The position numbers were made by a program, and so were the translations under genes. From positions 4,989,001 through 5,053,000 of the forward strand of contig NZ_CP118615.1 in the NCBI RefSeq assembly GCF_028993575.1: 64,000 bases of DNA, read 5' to 3'. Below, piece by piece: positions 1 to 7,979 of the stretch (the stretch's first letter is position 1; the number at the start of each line of letters is the position of its first letter). The notes under the pieces are model-generated. The model was not told the DNA's origin and searched no databases. It worked only from the letters and a program-made list of their open reading frames with translations. This DNA is from Micromonospora cathayae (GTDB lineage: Bacteria; Actinomycetota; Actinomycetes; Mycobacteriales; Micromonosporaceae).

Positions 1-166
1 GCTGCTGGACCTGGCCCGGCAGCTGGACCCCGCCCTGGACCCCGAGGACGTCCGGGCCGCCGGCCGCTACCTGGACACCCTGCCCGAACGGCGGTTCGCC
101 CGCTACGGCCTGGACGCCCCACAGGTGCGCCGGCTGCGGGAACGGCTCGCCGGCTGGCCGCGCTGA
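1..166 (+). CDS. C-terminal end of an unidentified protein (partial)
   Basis: An open frame enters from the left edge (codons start at base 2) and ends at TGA 164-166, giving 54 residues that begin LLDLARQLDP and end RERLAGWPR. The piece is charged and probably helical (many Leu, Arg, Asp, Glu), with typical high-GC codon use, so it is very likely the 3' end of a real gene. The fragment is too short for me to assign a family. The next gene, on the opposite strand, ends 19 bases downstream, so the two are convergent. Confidence 0.6.
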   Translation, partial: LLDLARQLDPALDPEDVRAAGRYLDTLPERRFARYGLDAPQVRRLRERLAGWPR

Positions 167-185
167 CCGGGTCCCGGCGACCCCC

Positions 186-596
186 TCAGTCCACGACCGC
201 CGTCGCTTCGACCTCGACCAGGACGTCGGGTTCGAAGAGAGACGCGACGCCGATGAGCGACGCCGGGGGCAGCGGCTGCGGGAGCGCGAGCTGTCCCGCG
301 ACGTCCTGTACGCCGGCCAGGAAGTCGTCGATCCGCTCCGGCGACCAGTCGGTGACGTAGAAGGTCAGGCGGACGACGTCCGAGAAACTCGCTCCGCCGC
401 CGGCCAGACCGCGCGCCGTGTTGCGCAACGCCTGGGCGACCTGGCCGCGGAGGTCACCGGGGGCGACCGGCCGGCCCGCCTCGTCGCGGCCGATCTGCCC
501 GGCGACGTACACGTGCCGCGAGCCGGACGCGACCGCGACGTGGTGGTACGGGACGGGCTGCATCAGGCCCGACGGGGACGAGAGCTGCACGCTCAT
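186..596 (-). CDS. RidA family (YjgF/YER057c/UK114) protein
   Basis: 136 residues, the normal length for this family of trimeric enamine/imine deaminases, which hydrolyse reactive enamines from PLP enzymes in the cytoplasm. The N-terminal half carries VAVASGSRHVYVAGQIG and the C-terminal half ASLIGVASLFEPDVLVEVEATAV, the usual RidA strand pattern; the active-site arginine typical of the deaminating RidA subgroup is not evident, so the substrate is open. ATG 594-596 is preceded by GGAAGGA at good spacing. It is transcribed divergently from an HxlR-type regulator across an 80-bp gap with a perfect palindrome, so the regulator probably controls it. The family call is safe; the exact reaction is inferred. 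Confidence 0.85.
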   Translation of the reverse strand: MSVQLSSPSGLMQPVPYHHVAVASGSRHVYVAGQIGRDEAGRPVAPGDLRGQVAQALRNTARGLAGGGASFSDVVRLTFYVTDWSPERIDDFLAGVQDVAGQLALPQPLPPASLIGVASLFEPDVLVEVEATAVVD

Positions 597-623
597 GGTG
601 GATCCTTCCTCGAATCACTACTG

Positions 624-640
624 GGTATCTAGTTGATACC
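624..640. promoter_or_regulatory. Perfect palindrome between RidA and HxlR genes (probable operator)
   Basis: GGTATC (624-629), spacer TAGTT, GATACC (635-640). It sits midway in the 80-bp divergent gap. HxlR-type regulators commonly bind GTATC-type inverted repeats next to their own gene, so this is the likely binding site for the product of 677-1051. The repeat is seen directly; the binding is inferred. Confidence 0.6.
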
Positions 641-676
641 TGGTGTTCCGAGGAAACTTCAACGAGACTAGGTGTC

Positions 677-1051
677 ATGACGGAAACCGCCCACCACCTC
701 CACGTCACTGCGGCGCACCGGGAACTGCTGGACCAGGTGCTCGACAAGTGGTCGCTGGAGGTGTTGAACACCCTCTGCGAACGGCCCACCCGGTTCAACG
801 AACTCCGGCACGCCATCCCGGCCGTCTCGCAGAAGTCGCTGAGCGCCACCCTGCGCCGGCTGGAACGCAGCGGCATCGTGGAACGACGGGTCATCGCCAC
901 CCGGCCGGTCGCCGTCGAGTACCGCATCACACCGCTCGGCAAGACGCTCCGGCAGCCGATCGACGTCCTCCTGGACTGGGCCGACCGGCACCTGCCCGCC
1001 ATCGAGGCGGCACGCCGGGCGTACGAGCAGGCCGACCCGACCCGGCCCTGA
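677..1051 (+). CDS. HxlR family winged-helix transcriptional regulator
   Basis: 124 residues, matching the family length (about 110-130). It has the HxlR winged-helix core: DKWSLEVLNTLCERPTRFNELR, then AVSQKSLSATLRRLERSGIVERR (recognition helix), then the wing VAVEYRITPLGKTL. HxlR proteins are dimeric MarR-like regulators, often sensing reactive aldehydes or electrophiles. It is divergent from the RidA gene, with a GTATC palindrome between them, so autoregulation plus control of RidA is the simple reading. No conserved N-terminal redox cysteine is obvious: the only Cys is within the core helix (LCERP). ATG at 677 fits the family N-terminus. Confidence 0.9.
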   Translation: MTETAHHLHVTAAHRELLDQVLDKWSLEVLNTLCERPTRFNELRHAIPAVSQKSLSATLRRLERSGIVERRVIATRPVAVEYRITPLGKTLRQPIDVLLDWADRHLPAIEAARRAYEQADPTRP

Positions 1052-1074
1052 CCGGGCCCGGGACGTCACCATGG

Positions 1075-1112
1075 CGGTGGTACGACCCACCGGATCGTGG
1101 GCCGTACCACCG
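1075..1112. terminator. Strong hairpin between convergent HxlR and SDR genes
   Basis: Arms 1075-1084 and 1103-1112 pair perfectly (10 bp). After one A/C mismatch, an inner stem 1086-1090 with 1097-1101 continues, leaving a 6-base loop. It lies in the 68-bp gap between two convergent genes and can terminate both. Confidence 0.7.
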
Positions 1113-1119
1113 GACCCGC

Positions 1120-2016
1120 CTAACTGATCGGCTTGCCCCCGGTCACGCCCAGCACCTCGCCGGTGATGAAGCTCGACTCCTGCGAGGCGAAGAAGACGTA
1201 CGCCGGCGCCAGCTCGGCCGGCTGACCGGCCCGCCCCATCGGGGTGTCCGCGCCGAACGACTCCACCTTCTTTTCCGGCATGGTCGCCGGGATCAGCGGC
1301 GTCCAGATCGGGCCGGGCGCCACCGCGTTCACCCGGACGCCCTGCTCGGCGAGGTCCTCGGCGAGCGCCTTGGTGAAGTTGGCGATGCCCGCCTTCGTGG
1401 TGGCGTAGTCCAGCAGCTGCGGCGACGGCTGGTACGCCTGGATCGACGACGTGTTGATGATCGCCCCACCGTCCGGCAGGTGCGGCACCGCCGCCTTGGA
1501 CAGCCAGAACATCGCGTACAGGTTGGTCTTCAGCACCCGGTCGAACTGTTCGGTGGTGATCCCGGCGATGCCCTTGTCCTGGGCCATCTGGTAGGCGGCG
1601 TTGTTCACCAGGATGTCGAGGCCGCCGAGGTCGGAGACCGTCCGGTCGACCAGCGACTGGCAGAACGCCTCGTCGGTGATGTCGCCGCGCACCGCGACGC
1701 CGCGCCGGCCGGCCTCCTCGACCAGGCGTACCGTGTCGCGGGCGTCCGCGTCCTCCTCCTCGCCCAGGTAGGAGATCAGCACGTCGGCGCCCTCCCGGGC
1801 GTACGCGATGGCCACCGCCCGGCCGATGCCGGAGTCACCGCCGGTGATCAGCGCGCGCTTGCCCTCCAGACGGCCACTGCCCCGGTACGTCTCCTCGCCG
1901 TGGTCGGGCTTCGGCCGCATCTGCCGGGTCGAACCCGGCGGCGACTGCTGCTGCTCCGGCTGCTCCTGCGGGTACTGGCCCTGCGGGTCCTGCTGGGTGA
2001 ACTGGTCTTCGCTCAC
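1120..2016 (-). CDS. SDR family oxidoreductase (general stress / YhxC-YghA type)
   Basis: 298 residues with an unusual hydrophilic N-terminal extension of about 50 residues rich in Gln, Pro and Glu, then a classical Rossmann SDR: TGGDSGIG at 58-65 (cofactor loop), NNA at 138-140, Ser at about 190-191, and Y204/K208 in YATTK. The extension and the GGDSGIGRAVA loop are typical of the stress-induced glucose/ribitol-dehydrogenase-like subgroup. Substrate is unknown; NAD(P)-dependent alcohol/carbonyl redox is inferred from the family. GTG start 2014-2016 follows GAGGAGA. It stands alone, convergent with the HxlR gene. Confidence 0.9.
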   Translation of the reverse strand: MSEDQFTQQDPQGQYPQEQPEQQQSPPGSTRQMRPKPDHGEETYRGSGRLEGKRALITGGDSGIGRAVAIAYAREGADVLISYLGEEEDADARDTVRLVEEAGRRGVAVRGDITDEAFCQSLVDRTVSDLGGLDILVNNAAYQMAQDKGIAGITTEQFDRVLKTNLYAMFWLSKAAVPHLPDGGAIINTSSIQAYQPSPQLLDYATTKAGIANFTKALAEDLAEQGVRVNAVAPGPIWTPLIPATMPEKKVESFGADTPMGRAGQPAELAPAYVFFASQESSFITGEVLGVTGGKPIS

Positions 2017-2155
2017 TGCCTGTCTCCTCGCGCACCTCGGACGGCCGGTCCTGACCTGCCGTACCCTGCGGCGACGTCCGGAAACAGGGGTGCTGTCCGG
2101 TCCGGCGACCCGATCGGGCAGACACCAGGGACGGATCGCCCGACCGGCGGGGGAA

Positions 2156-3304
2156 TCAGCCGACGCGGGCCGGCGTCCGGGGTGCCGGCAGCCGGTCCAG
2201 CAGGGCGAGGGCGGCGCGCACCGGCGGCCGGGTCAGCGTCTCGTCGAAGCTCGCCCGGCCCTGGCAGAACCGGACGAACATCCGCCACCCCGGCGGCGTT
2301 GCCAGCAGGGCGTGGAACACCTCCGGCCGGCGGGCGAAGACGTCCAGCAAGCGGTGGCCGGCCCGCATCGACGGCACCAGGTCGGTGTGCACCGCCCGGA
2401 CGTACCGGTCCGGGTCGGCGGCGGCGACCGCCGTGCCGGCCAGCGCGCCGGAGCGCAGGGCGTAACTGATCCCCTCCCGGCTCCACGGCTCCAGCAGGCC
2501 GGCCGCGTCCCCGGCGACCAGCACCCGGCCCCGGCGCAGCGGCGCGTCGTCGGCCCGGCACCGGGTCAGGTGCCCCGAGTCGTGCGCCGGCTCCAGCCCG
2601 GACAGGCCGAGCCGGTCGAGGAAGTCACGCAGGTAGGCGCGGGTCCGGTCGCCCTCACCACGCGCCGCGATCACGCCGACGGTGAGCCGGTCGCCCTTGG
2701 GGAACACCCACGCGTACGAGCCGGGGATCGGCCCCCAGTCCAGCAGCAGCCGGCCGCGCCAGCGGGCCTGCTCGGCCGGGGGTACCGGCAGCTCCCACTC
2801 CAACCCGAGGTCCACCTGCCGGTACGTGACGCCGACGTGCCGGGCGCTGACCCCGGAGGAGCCGTCCGCGCCGACGGCGTACCGGGCGGTGACGGTGTCC
2901 CCGTCGGCCAGCCGCAGCCGGACCCCGTCGGCGTCCTGCTCGACGGCGCGGACCGGCGCACGCTCCCGCACCTCGGCTCCGGCGTCGGTGGCGGCCTGCC
3001 GCAGCCGCAGGTCGAACTCCTCCCGGCGGACCATCTCCACCAGCGGCGTGGGGTGCCGGCGGGTGAACTCGCGGCGGCCGTCCCGGGTGAAGGTGACCCG
3101 GTCGACCCGGTCGTGGGCCGGCACCTCGATCCGTCCGTCGACGGCAGCGAGGGAGGTGCCGATCAGCCCGCCACCGCAGGTCTTGTAGCGGGGATGGGTG
3201 GCCCGCTCGACGACCAGGGTGCGCGCGCCGGCCCGGGCGGCGGCGTACGCGGCGCTCAGACCGGCCGGGCCGGCTCCGATGACGACACAGTCCCAGACGA
3301 TCAC
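2156..3304 (-). CDS. Geranylgeranyl reductase family FAD-dependent oxidoreductase
   Basis: 382 residues. The N-terminal FAD fold starts VVIGAGPAGLSAAYAAARAGA (GAGPAG at 10-15), followed by a family-typical CGGGL segment near residue 45, and a second FAD motif VLVAGDAAGLLEPWSREGI near residue 265. These are hallmarks of the geranylgeranyl reductase/ChlP-like group, which saturates isoprenoid chains (menaquinone or lipid side chains) and is membrane associated. GTG start at 3302-3304. It is monocistronic and divergent from the small gene at 3455. Electron-transfer dehydrogenases of the same superfamily are an alternative, but the CGGGL motif favours this group. Confidence 0.85.
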   Translation of the reverse strand: MIVWDCVVIGAGPAGLSAAYAAARAGARTLVVERATHPRYKTCGGGLIGTSLAAVDGRIEVPAHDRVDRVTFTRDGRREFTRRHPTPLVEMVRREEFDLRLRQAATDAGAEVRERAPVRAVEQDADGVRLRLADGDTVTARYAVGADGSSGVSARHVGVTYRQVDLGLEWELPVPPAEQARWRGRLLLDWGPIPGSYAWVFPKGDRLTVGVIAARGEGDRTRAYLRDFLDRLGLSGLEPAHDSGHLTRCRADDAPLRRGRVLVAGDAAGLLEPWSREGISYALRSGALAGTAVAAADPDRYVRAVHTDLVPSMRAGHRLLDVFARRPEVFHALLATPPGWRMFVRFCQGRASFDETLTRPPVRAALALLDRLPAPRTPARVG

Positions 3305-3454
3305 CCAGGCAGCCTAGGCCACCCCGGTCCCGCCGGGCCGACCGGACGCGCGGGGCCGGAACCGCCCGAACCGGGGAGCATCAACGCCGGCCCGGGGGGT
3401 AACCGAGGCGGCGGACACCGCCCGGCGGGGGCGGGTGGGCCGAAGGAGGACGCC

Positions 3455-3691
3455 ATGCAGCAGATCCAGCTCTCGGAACTGGAGGAACGGGTCTACCAGG
3501 CGGTGTACGCCCTCGAGACGCGTGGGCAGGTGCCGTACCCGGCGGTGATCGCGGAGGAGTCCGGGTTGACCGAGGAGCAGATCGTCACCCCGCTGCGGCT
3601 GCTGTCGGAGAAGAACCTGCTGCACCGGGAGGACTCGCCGATGGCGGGCTTGGACTTCGGTCCCCGCTGGTGCGCCCGGCAGATGGCGTGA
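3455..3691 (+). CDS. Small winged-helix-like protein of unknown function
   Basis: 78 residues starting MQQIQLSELEERVYQAVYAL. The predicted pattern (VYQAVYALETRGQVPY, then IAEESGLTEEQIVTPLRLLSEKNLLHRE) looks like a small helix-turn-helix/winged-helix fold: helix, helix with AEESGLTEEQI, recognition-like helix, short wing. AAGGAGGA lies 4 bases before ATG 3455, which decides the start well inside a longer open frame. Small proteins of this kind are common in Micromonospora and Streptomyces; I do not recognise a named family. The DHA2 exporter begins 77 bp downstream on the same strand. Confidence 0.75.
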   Translation: MQQIQLSELEERVYQAVYALETRGQVPYPAVIAEESGLTEEQIVTPLRLLSEKNLLHREDSPMAGLDFGPRWCARQMA

Positions 3692-3767
3692 CCCGGCCGG
3701 CACCGTTTGCCCGACGCGCGGCCGGGTAGCGGTCGGGGGTGCGTGATCACGACCGGCGGGGGCCGGC

Positions 3768-5192
3768 ATGAGCGGGAACGGACCGTCGGCCCGGACCGGC
3801 ACCCGGGGACGCTGGCCGGCGCTCGCCGTCGGCCTGGTCGCGGTGTTCATGACCCTGCTGGACGTCAGCATCGTCAACGTGGCCGTCCCGTCGATCGAGC
3901 GGGCGCTGGGCGCGACCCCCAGTGACCTGCAGTGGATTCTCTCCGGGTACGCGTTGACCTTCGGGCTGGTGCTGGTGCCCGCCGGGCGGCTCGGGGACAC
4001 CCGGGGCCGGCGGAAGGCTTTCGTCGTCGGTGTCGCGCTGTTCACGGTGACCAGCGCGGCGGCCGGCCTCGCCACCTCACCCGGCTGGCTGATCGCCGCC
4101 CGGCTGGTCCAGGGGGCCGCCGCCGGCCTGGTCAATCCGCAGGTCACCGGGCTGATCCAGCAGCTGTTCCAGGGTCCGGAACGGGGCCGCCCGTTCGGGT
4201 TGCTCGGTGCCACCATCGGTATCTCCACCGCGGTCGGACCGCTGCTGGGCGGTCTGCTCATCGCGCTGGGCGGTGAGGCGCACGGCTGGCGGTGGGTGTT
4301 CTTCGTCAATGTGCCGGTGGGGATCGTCGCGGTGGTGCTGGGCTGGCGGCTGCTGCCGACCACGGCCGAGGGACGCGGGGCCGGACGCCGTTCCCTGGAT
4401 CCGGTGGGGGTGCTGCTGCTCGGCACCGGCGTCGTCCTGCTCCTGCTGCCGCTGGTGCAGCGGGAACAGTGGTCCGGGCCGGGGAAGTGGGCGCTGATTC
4501 CCGCCGGGCTGGTCGCGCTCGCCGCCTTCGCCGCCTGGGAACGGTGGTACGCCGAGCCGCTGTTCGACCTGCGGCTGTTCCGGTTGCGGTCGTACGCGCT
4601 GGGGTCGCTGATCGCGCTGGTCTACTTCGGCGGGTTCACCGCGCTGTTCTTCGTCTTCACCCTGTACCTGCAGATCGGGCTCGGCTACAGTGCCCTGGTC
4701 GCCGGCCTGGCGATCACCCCGTTCGCGCTGGGGTCGGCCGCCGCGTCCGCGCTGGGCGGCCGGGTGGTCAACCGGTACGGTCGCCCGCTGGTAACCGTCG
4801 GTCTGGTGACCGTGGTGGCGGGGCTCGGTGCGGTCCAGCTCGCCCTGCTGTTCGTACCGGACGCGCCGGTGCCCCTGGTGACCGCCCTGCCGTTGCTGGT
4901 CGCCGGGCTGGGCAGTGGCCTGGTGATCACACCGAACCAGACCCTCACCCTGGCCCAGGTTCCGGTGCCCGAGGCGGGTAGCGCGGCCGGCATGCTCCAG
5001 ACCGGCCAGCGGCTCGGCTCGGCGGCCGGCATCGCCGCCGTCGGGTCGGTGTTCTTCTCGTCCCTGGCGTCCAGCGGCGGTCAGTGGTCGGTGGCCTTCC
5101 GGCACTCCCTGCTGCTCGCCACCGGCATCATCGCGCTGACCCTGGTGGCGGCCCTGCTCGACACCCACCGTCACCGGCGGGCCCGGCGCTGA
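3768..5192 (+). CDS. DHA2 (EmrB/QacA-type) MFS drug exporter
   Basis: 474 residues with about 14 hydrophobic segments, the DHA2 topology. Early motifs are diagnostic: LLDVSIVNVAVPSIERAL in TM1 (motif D1 of the subgroup) and GRLGDTRGRRKAFVVG between TM2 and TM3 (MFS motif A). Function: proton-driven efflux of hydrophobic or cationic compounds at the cytoplasmic membrane. The frame is intact. It ends at a strong bidirectional terminator. Substrate cannot be told from sequence. Confidence 0.9.
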   Translation: MSGNGPSARTGTRGRWPALAVGLVAVFMTLLDVSIVNVAVPSIERALGATPSDLQWILSGYALTFGLVLVPAGRLGDTRGRRKAFVVGVALFTVTSAAAGLATSPGWLIAARLVQGAAAGLVNPQVTGLIQQLFQGPERGRPFGLLGATIGISTAVGPLLGGLLIALGGEAHGWRWVFFVNVPVGIVAVVLGWRLLPTTAEGRGAGRRSLDPVGVLLLGTGVVLLLLPLVQREQWSGPGKWALIPAGLVALAAFAAWERWYAEPLFDLRLFRLRSYALGSLIALVYFGGFTALFFVFTLYLQIGLGYSALVAGLAITPFALGSAAASALGGRVVNRYGRPLVTVGLVTVVAGLGAVQLALLFVPDAPVPLVTALPLLVAGLGSGLVITPNQTLTLAQVPVPEAGSAAGMLQTGQRLGSAAGIAAVGSVFFSSLASSGGQWSVAFRHSLLLATGIIALTLVAALLDTHRHRRARR

Positions 5193-5218
5193 ACAGCGGG
5201 TCCGGCGTCGGACAGCCG

Positions 5219-5255
5219 AACGGGCCGGTACCCCCTGTGCGGGTACCGGCCCGTT
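5219..5255. terminator. 15-bp perfect hairpin, bidirectional terminator
   Basis: Arms 5219-5233 and 5241-5255 are exact reverse complements, with a 7-base loop (5234-5240). The outer ends are AA and TT, so each strand ends in a short T run. It separates the exporter (+) from the secreted protein gene (-). Confidence 0.8.
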
Positions 5256-5261
5256 GGTAAC

Positions 5262-5855
5262 TCAGCTGTTCCAGTGCGCGGCGACCAGGTCAGCGGCCTG
5301 CTTCTCCCACTGCGCGTAGTGATCCGGGAACGCCGACACCTGCACCTTCTGCGCGGCCTGGGTCAGCGGCATGTCCTGCCAACCGTCGACCTGCTTCAGA
5401 CCCTTCAGGAACGCCGTCGTCGAGTACTCGGGGTCGGTGATCTGCTCCACCGTGCCCCAACCACTGGACGGACGCTGCTGGAACAGACCCTGCGAGTCAT
5501 GGTCGTTACGGTCACCCAGATGACCCAGGTTCTCCAACTTCGACTCCTGCAGACTCGTCGCGATCGCGACCACGGCGGCCCGCTCGTCCATCCCGGCCTT
5601 CTTCGTGGCCTCCACGATGGCCTTCGCGTTCGCGGTCTGCTCCGCGTTCAGCGGGACACTCGACTGACCAGCCGGCGTACCGTGCGGCAGCAGCTTGCCG
5701 GTGTCCGGCTTGCTCTCCGCCACCGCCACCGGAGCGGCAGCGGTCGAGGTGGTGGACTCGTCCAGGGCTCCAGCGACCGGGCCGGCGACCACACCGCCGG
5801 CGAACGCCAGGCCCGCGACACCGAGAACCGTCTTGCGCAGCAGCATCGAGTTCAT
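5262..5855 (-). CDS. Secreted lysozyme-like cell-wall protein (paralogue 1)
   Basis: 197 residues from ATG 5853-5855, chosen because AAGGAG lies upstream at good spacing; the frame is open for 9 more codons. A signal peptide (MNSMLLRKTVLGVAGLAFAGG..., cleavage near AGA) precedes a low-complexity linker and a C-terminal domain containing IATSLQESKL, NLGHLG and DHDSQGLFQQRPSSGWGT. The Glu in LQESKL and the QGLFQQRP block resemble the catalytic Glu region of actinobacterial transglycosylase/lysozyme-like (Rpf/SLT-related) domains. It is probably exported to act on peptidoglycan; activity is inferred. A close paralogue lies at 7980-8654, with phoD between them. Confidence 0.8.
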   Translation of the reverse strand: MNSMLLRKTVLGVAGLAFAGGVVAGPVAGALDESTTSTAAAPVAVAESKPDTGKLLPHGTPAGQSSVPLNAEQTANAKAIVEATKKAGMDERAAVVAIATSLQESKLENLGHLGDRNDHDSQGLFQQRPSSGWGTVEQITDPEYSTTAFLKGLKQVDGWQDMPLTQAAQKVQVSAFPDHYAQWEKQAADLVAAHWNS

Positions 5856-5978
5856 GGGGGTTACTCCTTCGGGGGTCGGCACACCCGACAGGGGGAAGGG
5901 TGTGCGAGCACCGTCCGGCGCCCATCAGCAAGGGGGACCCCGGGCGGGAGCGGTGGTCCGCTCGCACCGCGCCGGGTC

Positions 5979-6077
5979 TAGGTGTAACGACCGTCGGGCC
6001 GCCGGCATTCCGTCCACCCGCAAGGTCGGGGCAGGTCAGCGGGCCTGCTACCGCGGCCGTCGGTAGGTGTAACGACC
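5979..6077. repeat. Two exact copies of a 14-base element upstream of a cell-wall protein gene
   Basis: TAGGTGTAACGACC occurs at 5979-5992 and 6064-6077 in the same orientation; spacing is 85 bp, close to eight helical turns. Each copy contains GTAACG, a word reported in MtrA binding sites of actinobacteria, and MtrA controls many secreted peptidoglycan hydrolases. However, MtrA sites usually show closely spaced repeats, so the link is only suggestive. Confidence 0.45.
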
Positions 6078-6228
6078 CCGCGCCGGCACCCATTCCCCGG
6101 CCCGGCCGCCCGCGCCCGGGTACGGCCGGGCCGATCCGGACATCTGGCGCACCGGGGCACAATGGCGTCGCGGGAGCCGACGGCCCGGTCGGGTGGAACG
6201 ACATCTGCCCAACCCGGCGCGAAAGGTG

Positions 6229-6247
6229 CCGGAACGTTCGGTTCCGG
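6229..6247. promoter_or_regulatory. 7-bp-arm inverted repeat upstream of phoD
   Basis: CCGGAAC / GTTCCGG with a 5-base spacer, 39 bp before the phoD start. Position suits an operator or a transcript hairpin; no known consensus is recognised. Confidence 0.35.
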
Positions 6248-6285
6248 GGCAGCGGAGCCCGGAGATGACCAGTAGGACATAGGCC

Positions 6286-7911
6286 ATGACGAATACCCTC
6301 GACCGTCGTGCCGTGCTGCGGATCGCCGGGGCCTCGACCGGCACCGCCGTCCTCACCGCCGCCCTCACCACCACCGGCCCCGCCCACGCCACCGCCAGCG
6401 TGTTCCGGCACGGCGTCGCCTCCGGTGACCCGCTCCCCGACGGCATCCTGCTCTGGAGCCGGGTCACCCCCACCGACGAGGCGCAGCCCGGCTCCGGGGC
6501 CGGCCCGGACGTACAGGTCACCTGGCAGGTCGGCACGGATCCGGACTTCGCGACGATCGTCGCGCAGGGCACCACAGCGACCGGCCCGGCCCGCGACCAC
6601 ACGATCAAGGTCGCGGTGGACGGGCTGACCCCGGCCACCACCTACTGGTACCGGTTCGGGTACGGCGACGCGTGGTCGCCCACCGGCCGGACCATGACCG
6701 CTCCCCCACCGGACGCGGCGGTCGACCGGCTCCGGCTGGGAGTGGTCTCCTGCGCCAACTGGGAGGCCGGCTACTTCTCCGCGTACCGGCACCTGGCCGC
6801 CCGGGGTGACCTGCACCTGGTGGTCCACCTCGGTGACTACCTCTACGAGTACGGCACCGGTCAGTTCGACGCCGGTGGCACGGTGGTCCGGCCGGTACGG
6901 CCCGTCCACGAGGTGCTCACGCTCGCCGACTACCGGGTCCGGCACGCCTGCTACAAGACCGACCCGGACCTGCAGGCGCTGCACGCCGCGCTGCCCTGGG
7001 TGATCACCTGGGACGACCACGAGGTCGCCAACGACCAGTGGTCCGGCGGGGCGGAGAACCACACCCCGGGCGTGGAGGGCGACTTCGCGGCCCGGCTGGC
7101 CGCCGCCCGGCAGGCGTACTTCGAGTGGATGCCGGTCCGGGCCGGGGCGAACGGGGCGATCCACCGGCGGCTGCGGTTCGGGCAGCTGGCCGAGCTGTCC
7201 ATGCTGGACCTGCGGTCGTACCGGTCGGCGCAGGCGTCCGGCACCGCGGTCGACGACCCGAACCGGACCATCACCGGCGACGACCAGATGTCCTGGTTGA
7301 AGGCGGGGCTGACCGGCTCCACCGCACGTTGGAAGCTGGTCGGCAACCCGGTGATGATGGCCCGGCTCGACCTGGGTTCGCTGCCGGCCTGGCTGCTCGG
7401 CCCGCTGCGGGAGCTGCTCGGCATCCCGCAGAACGGCGCGGTGCTCAACCCGGACCAGTGGGACGGGTACAACGCCGACCGCAACGAGCTGGTCGACCAC
7501 CTGCGCGCCAACCGCACCCGGGACGTGGTGTTCCTGACCGGGGACATCCACACCTCGTGGGCCAACGAGGTGACCACCCGATCGACCGTGCTGTCCGGAC
7601 CGGCCGCCGCCGAGTTCGTGGTGCCCTCGGTGACCAGCGACAACATCGACGACTTTCTGGGGCTGCCGCCGGGCAACTCGCTCAGCGTGCTCGGCGCGTC
7701 GGTGATCCGGGCCACCAACCCGCACGTGCGCTGGACCGAACTGGACGGGCACGGCTACGGGGTGCTGGAGGTGACGCCGCAGCACTGCCGGATGGACTGG
7801 TACCGCCTGGCCGAGCGGACCAGCCCGACCAGTGGCAGCTCGTGGGTGGCGGGGTGGTCGGTGGCGACCGGCTCGTCCCGGCTGCGCCAGGAGTACACGC
7901 CGCTGCCCTGA
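6286..7911 (+). CDS. phoD: PhoD-type alkaline phosphatase/phosphodiesterase, Tat-exported
   Basis: 541 residues. A twin-arginine signal (DRRAVLRIAGAS, hydrophobic core, cleavage after about AHA at 35) implies export folded with metal. A PhoD N-terminal domain (FRHGVASGDPLPDGILLWSRVTP) precedes the metallophosphatase domain with HLGDYLYEYG, WDDHEVANDQW and FLTGDIHTSWANE, the conserved Ca/Fe ligand motifs of the family. It releases phosphate from phosphomonoesters or diesters (for example teichoic acids) outside the cell. An inverted repeat 39 bp upstream may be an operator. No PHO-box was recognised with confidence. It ends at a hairpin shared with the gene facing it. Confidence 0.93.
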   Translation: MTNTLDRRAVLRIAGASTGTAVLTAALTTTGPAHATASVFRHGVASGDPLPDGILLWSRVTPTDEAQPGSGAGPDVQVTWQVGTDPDFATIVAQGTTATGPARDHTIKVAVDGLTPATTYWYRFGYGDAWSPTGRTMTAPPPDAAVDRLRLGVVSCANWEAGYFSAYRHLAARGDLHLVVHLGDYLYEYGTGQFDAGGTVVRPVRPVHEVLTLADYRVRHACYKTDPDLQALHAALPWVITWDDHEVANDQWSGGAENHTPGVEGDFAARLAAARQAYFEWMPVRAGANGAIHRRLRFGQLAELSMLDLRSYRSAQASGTAVDDPNRTITGDDQMSWLKAGLTGSTARWKLVGNPVMMARLDLGSLPAWLLGPLRELLGIPQNGAVLNPDQWDGYNADRNELVDHLRANRTRDVVFLTGDIHTSWANEVTTRSTVLSGPAAAEFVVPSVTSDNIDDFLGLPPGNSLSVLGASVIRATNPHVRWTELDGHGYGVLEVTPQHCRMDWYRLAERTSPTSGSSWVAGWSVATGSSRLRQEYTPLP

Positions 7912-7935
7912 GTACGGGTTGCCCTGAGCAGCCGG

Positions 7936-7971
7936 CCGGCCGGGCCCCGCGCGACGACGGGACCCGGCCGG
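7936..7971. terminator. GC-rich hairpin between phoD and paralogue 2
   Basis: Arms 7936-7949 and 7958-7971 pair over 14 bp with a single mismatch and an 8-base loop. It lies between two convergent genes. Confidence 0.65.
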
Positions 7972-7979
7972 ACCGGGTG

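Larger units (their letters stand above)
5856..6285. other. 430-bp intergenic region upstream of paralogue 1 and phoD
   Basis: Divergent region with no convincing gene. It contains an exact 14-base repeat TAGGTGTAACGACC at 5979-5992 and 6064-6077 (85 bp apart) and, close to phoD, the inverted repeat CCGGAAC (6229-6235), spacer GTTCG, GTTCCGG (6241-6247). Both are candidate regulatory elements. I compared the stretch by eye with the ydaO-type c-di-AMP riboswitch often found before actinobacterial cell-wall hydrolases and saw no match. Confidence 0.6.

Noticed and set aside
643..2469. Very long open frames opposite or out of phase with recognised genes across the window (for example 643-2469 +, 22719-26537 +, 5512-8682 -)
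   Set aside because: Their translations are Arg/Gly/Pro/Ala-rich without domains and lie over well-supported genes; such shadow frames are expected in DNA of this GC content.
5856..6285. c-di-AMP (ydaO-type) riboswitch before the secreted lysozyme-like gene
   Set aside because: Such elements often precede actinobacterial wall hydrolases, but I could not see the conserved core by eye; only a repeated 14-mer was found. A covariance-model search would decide.
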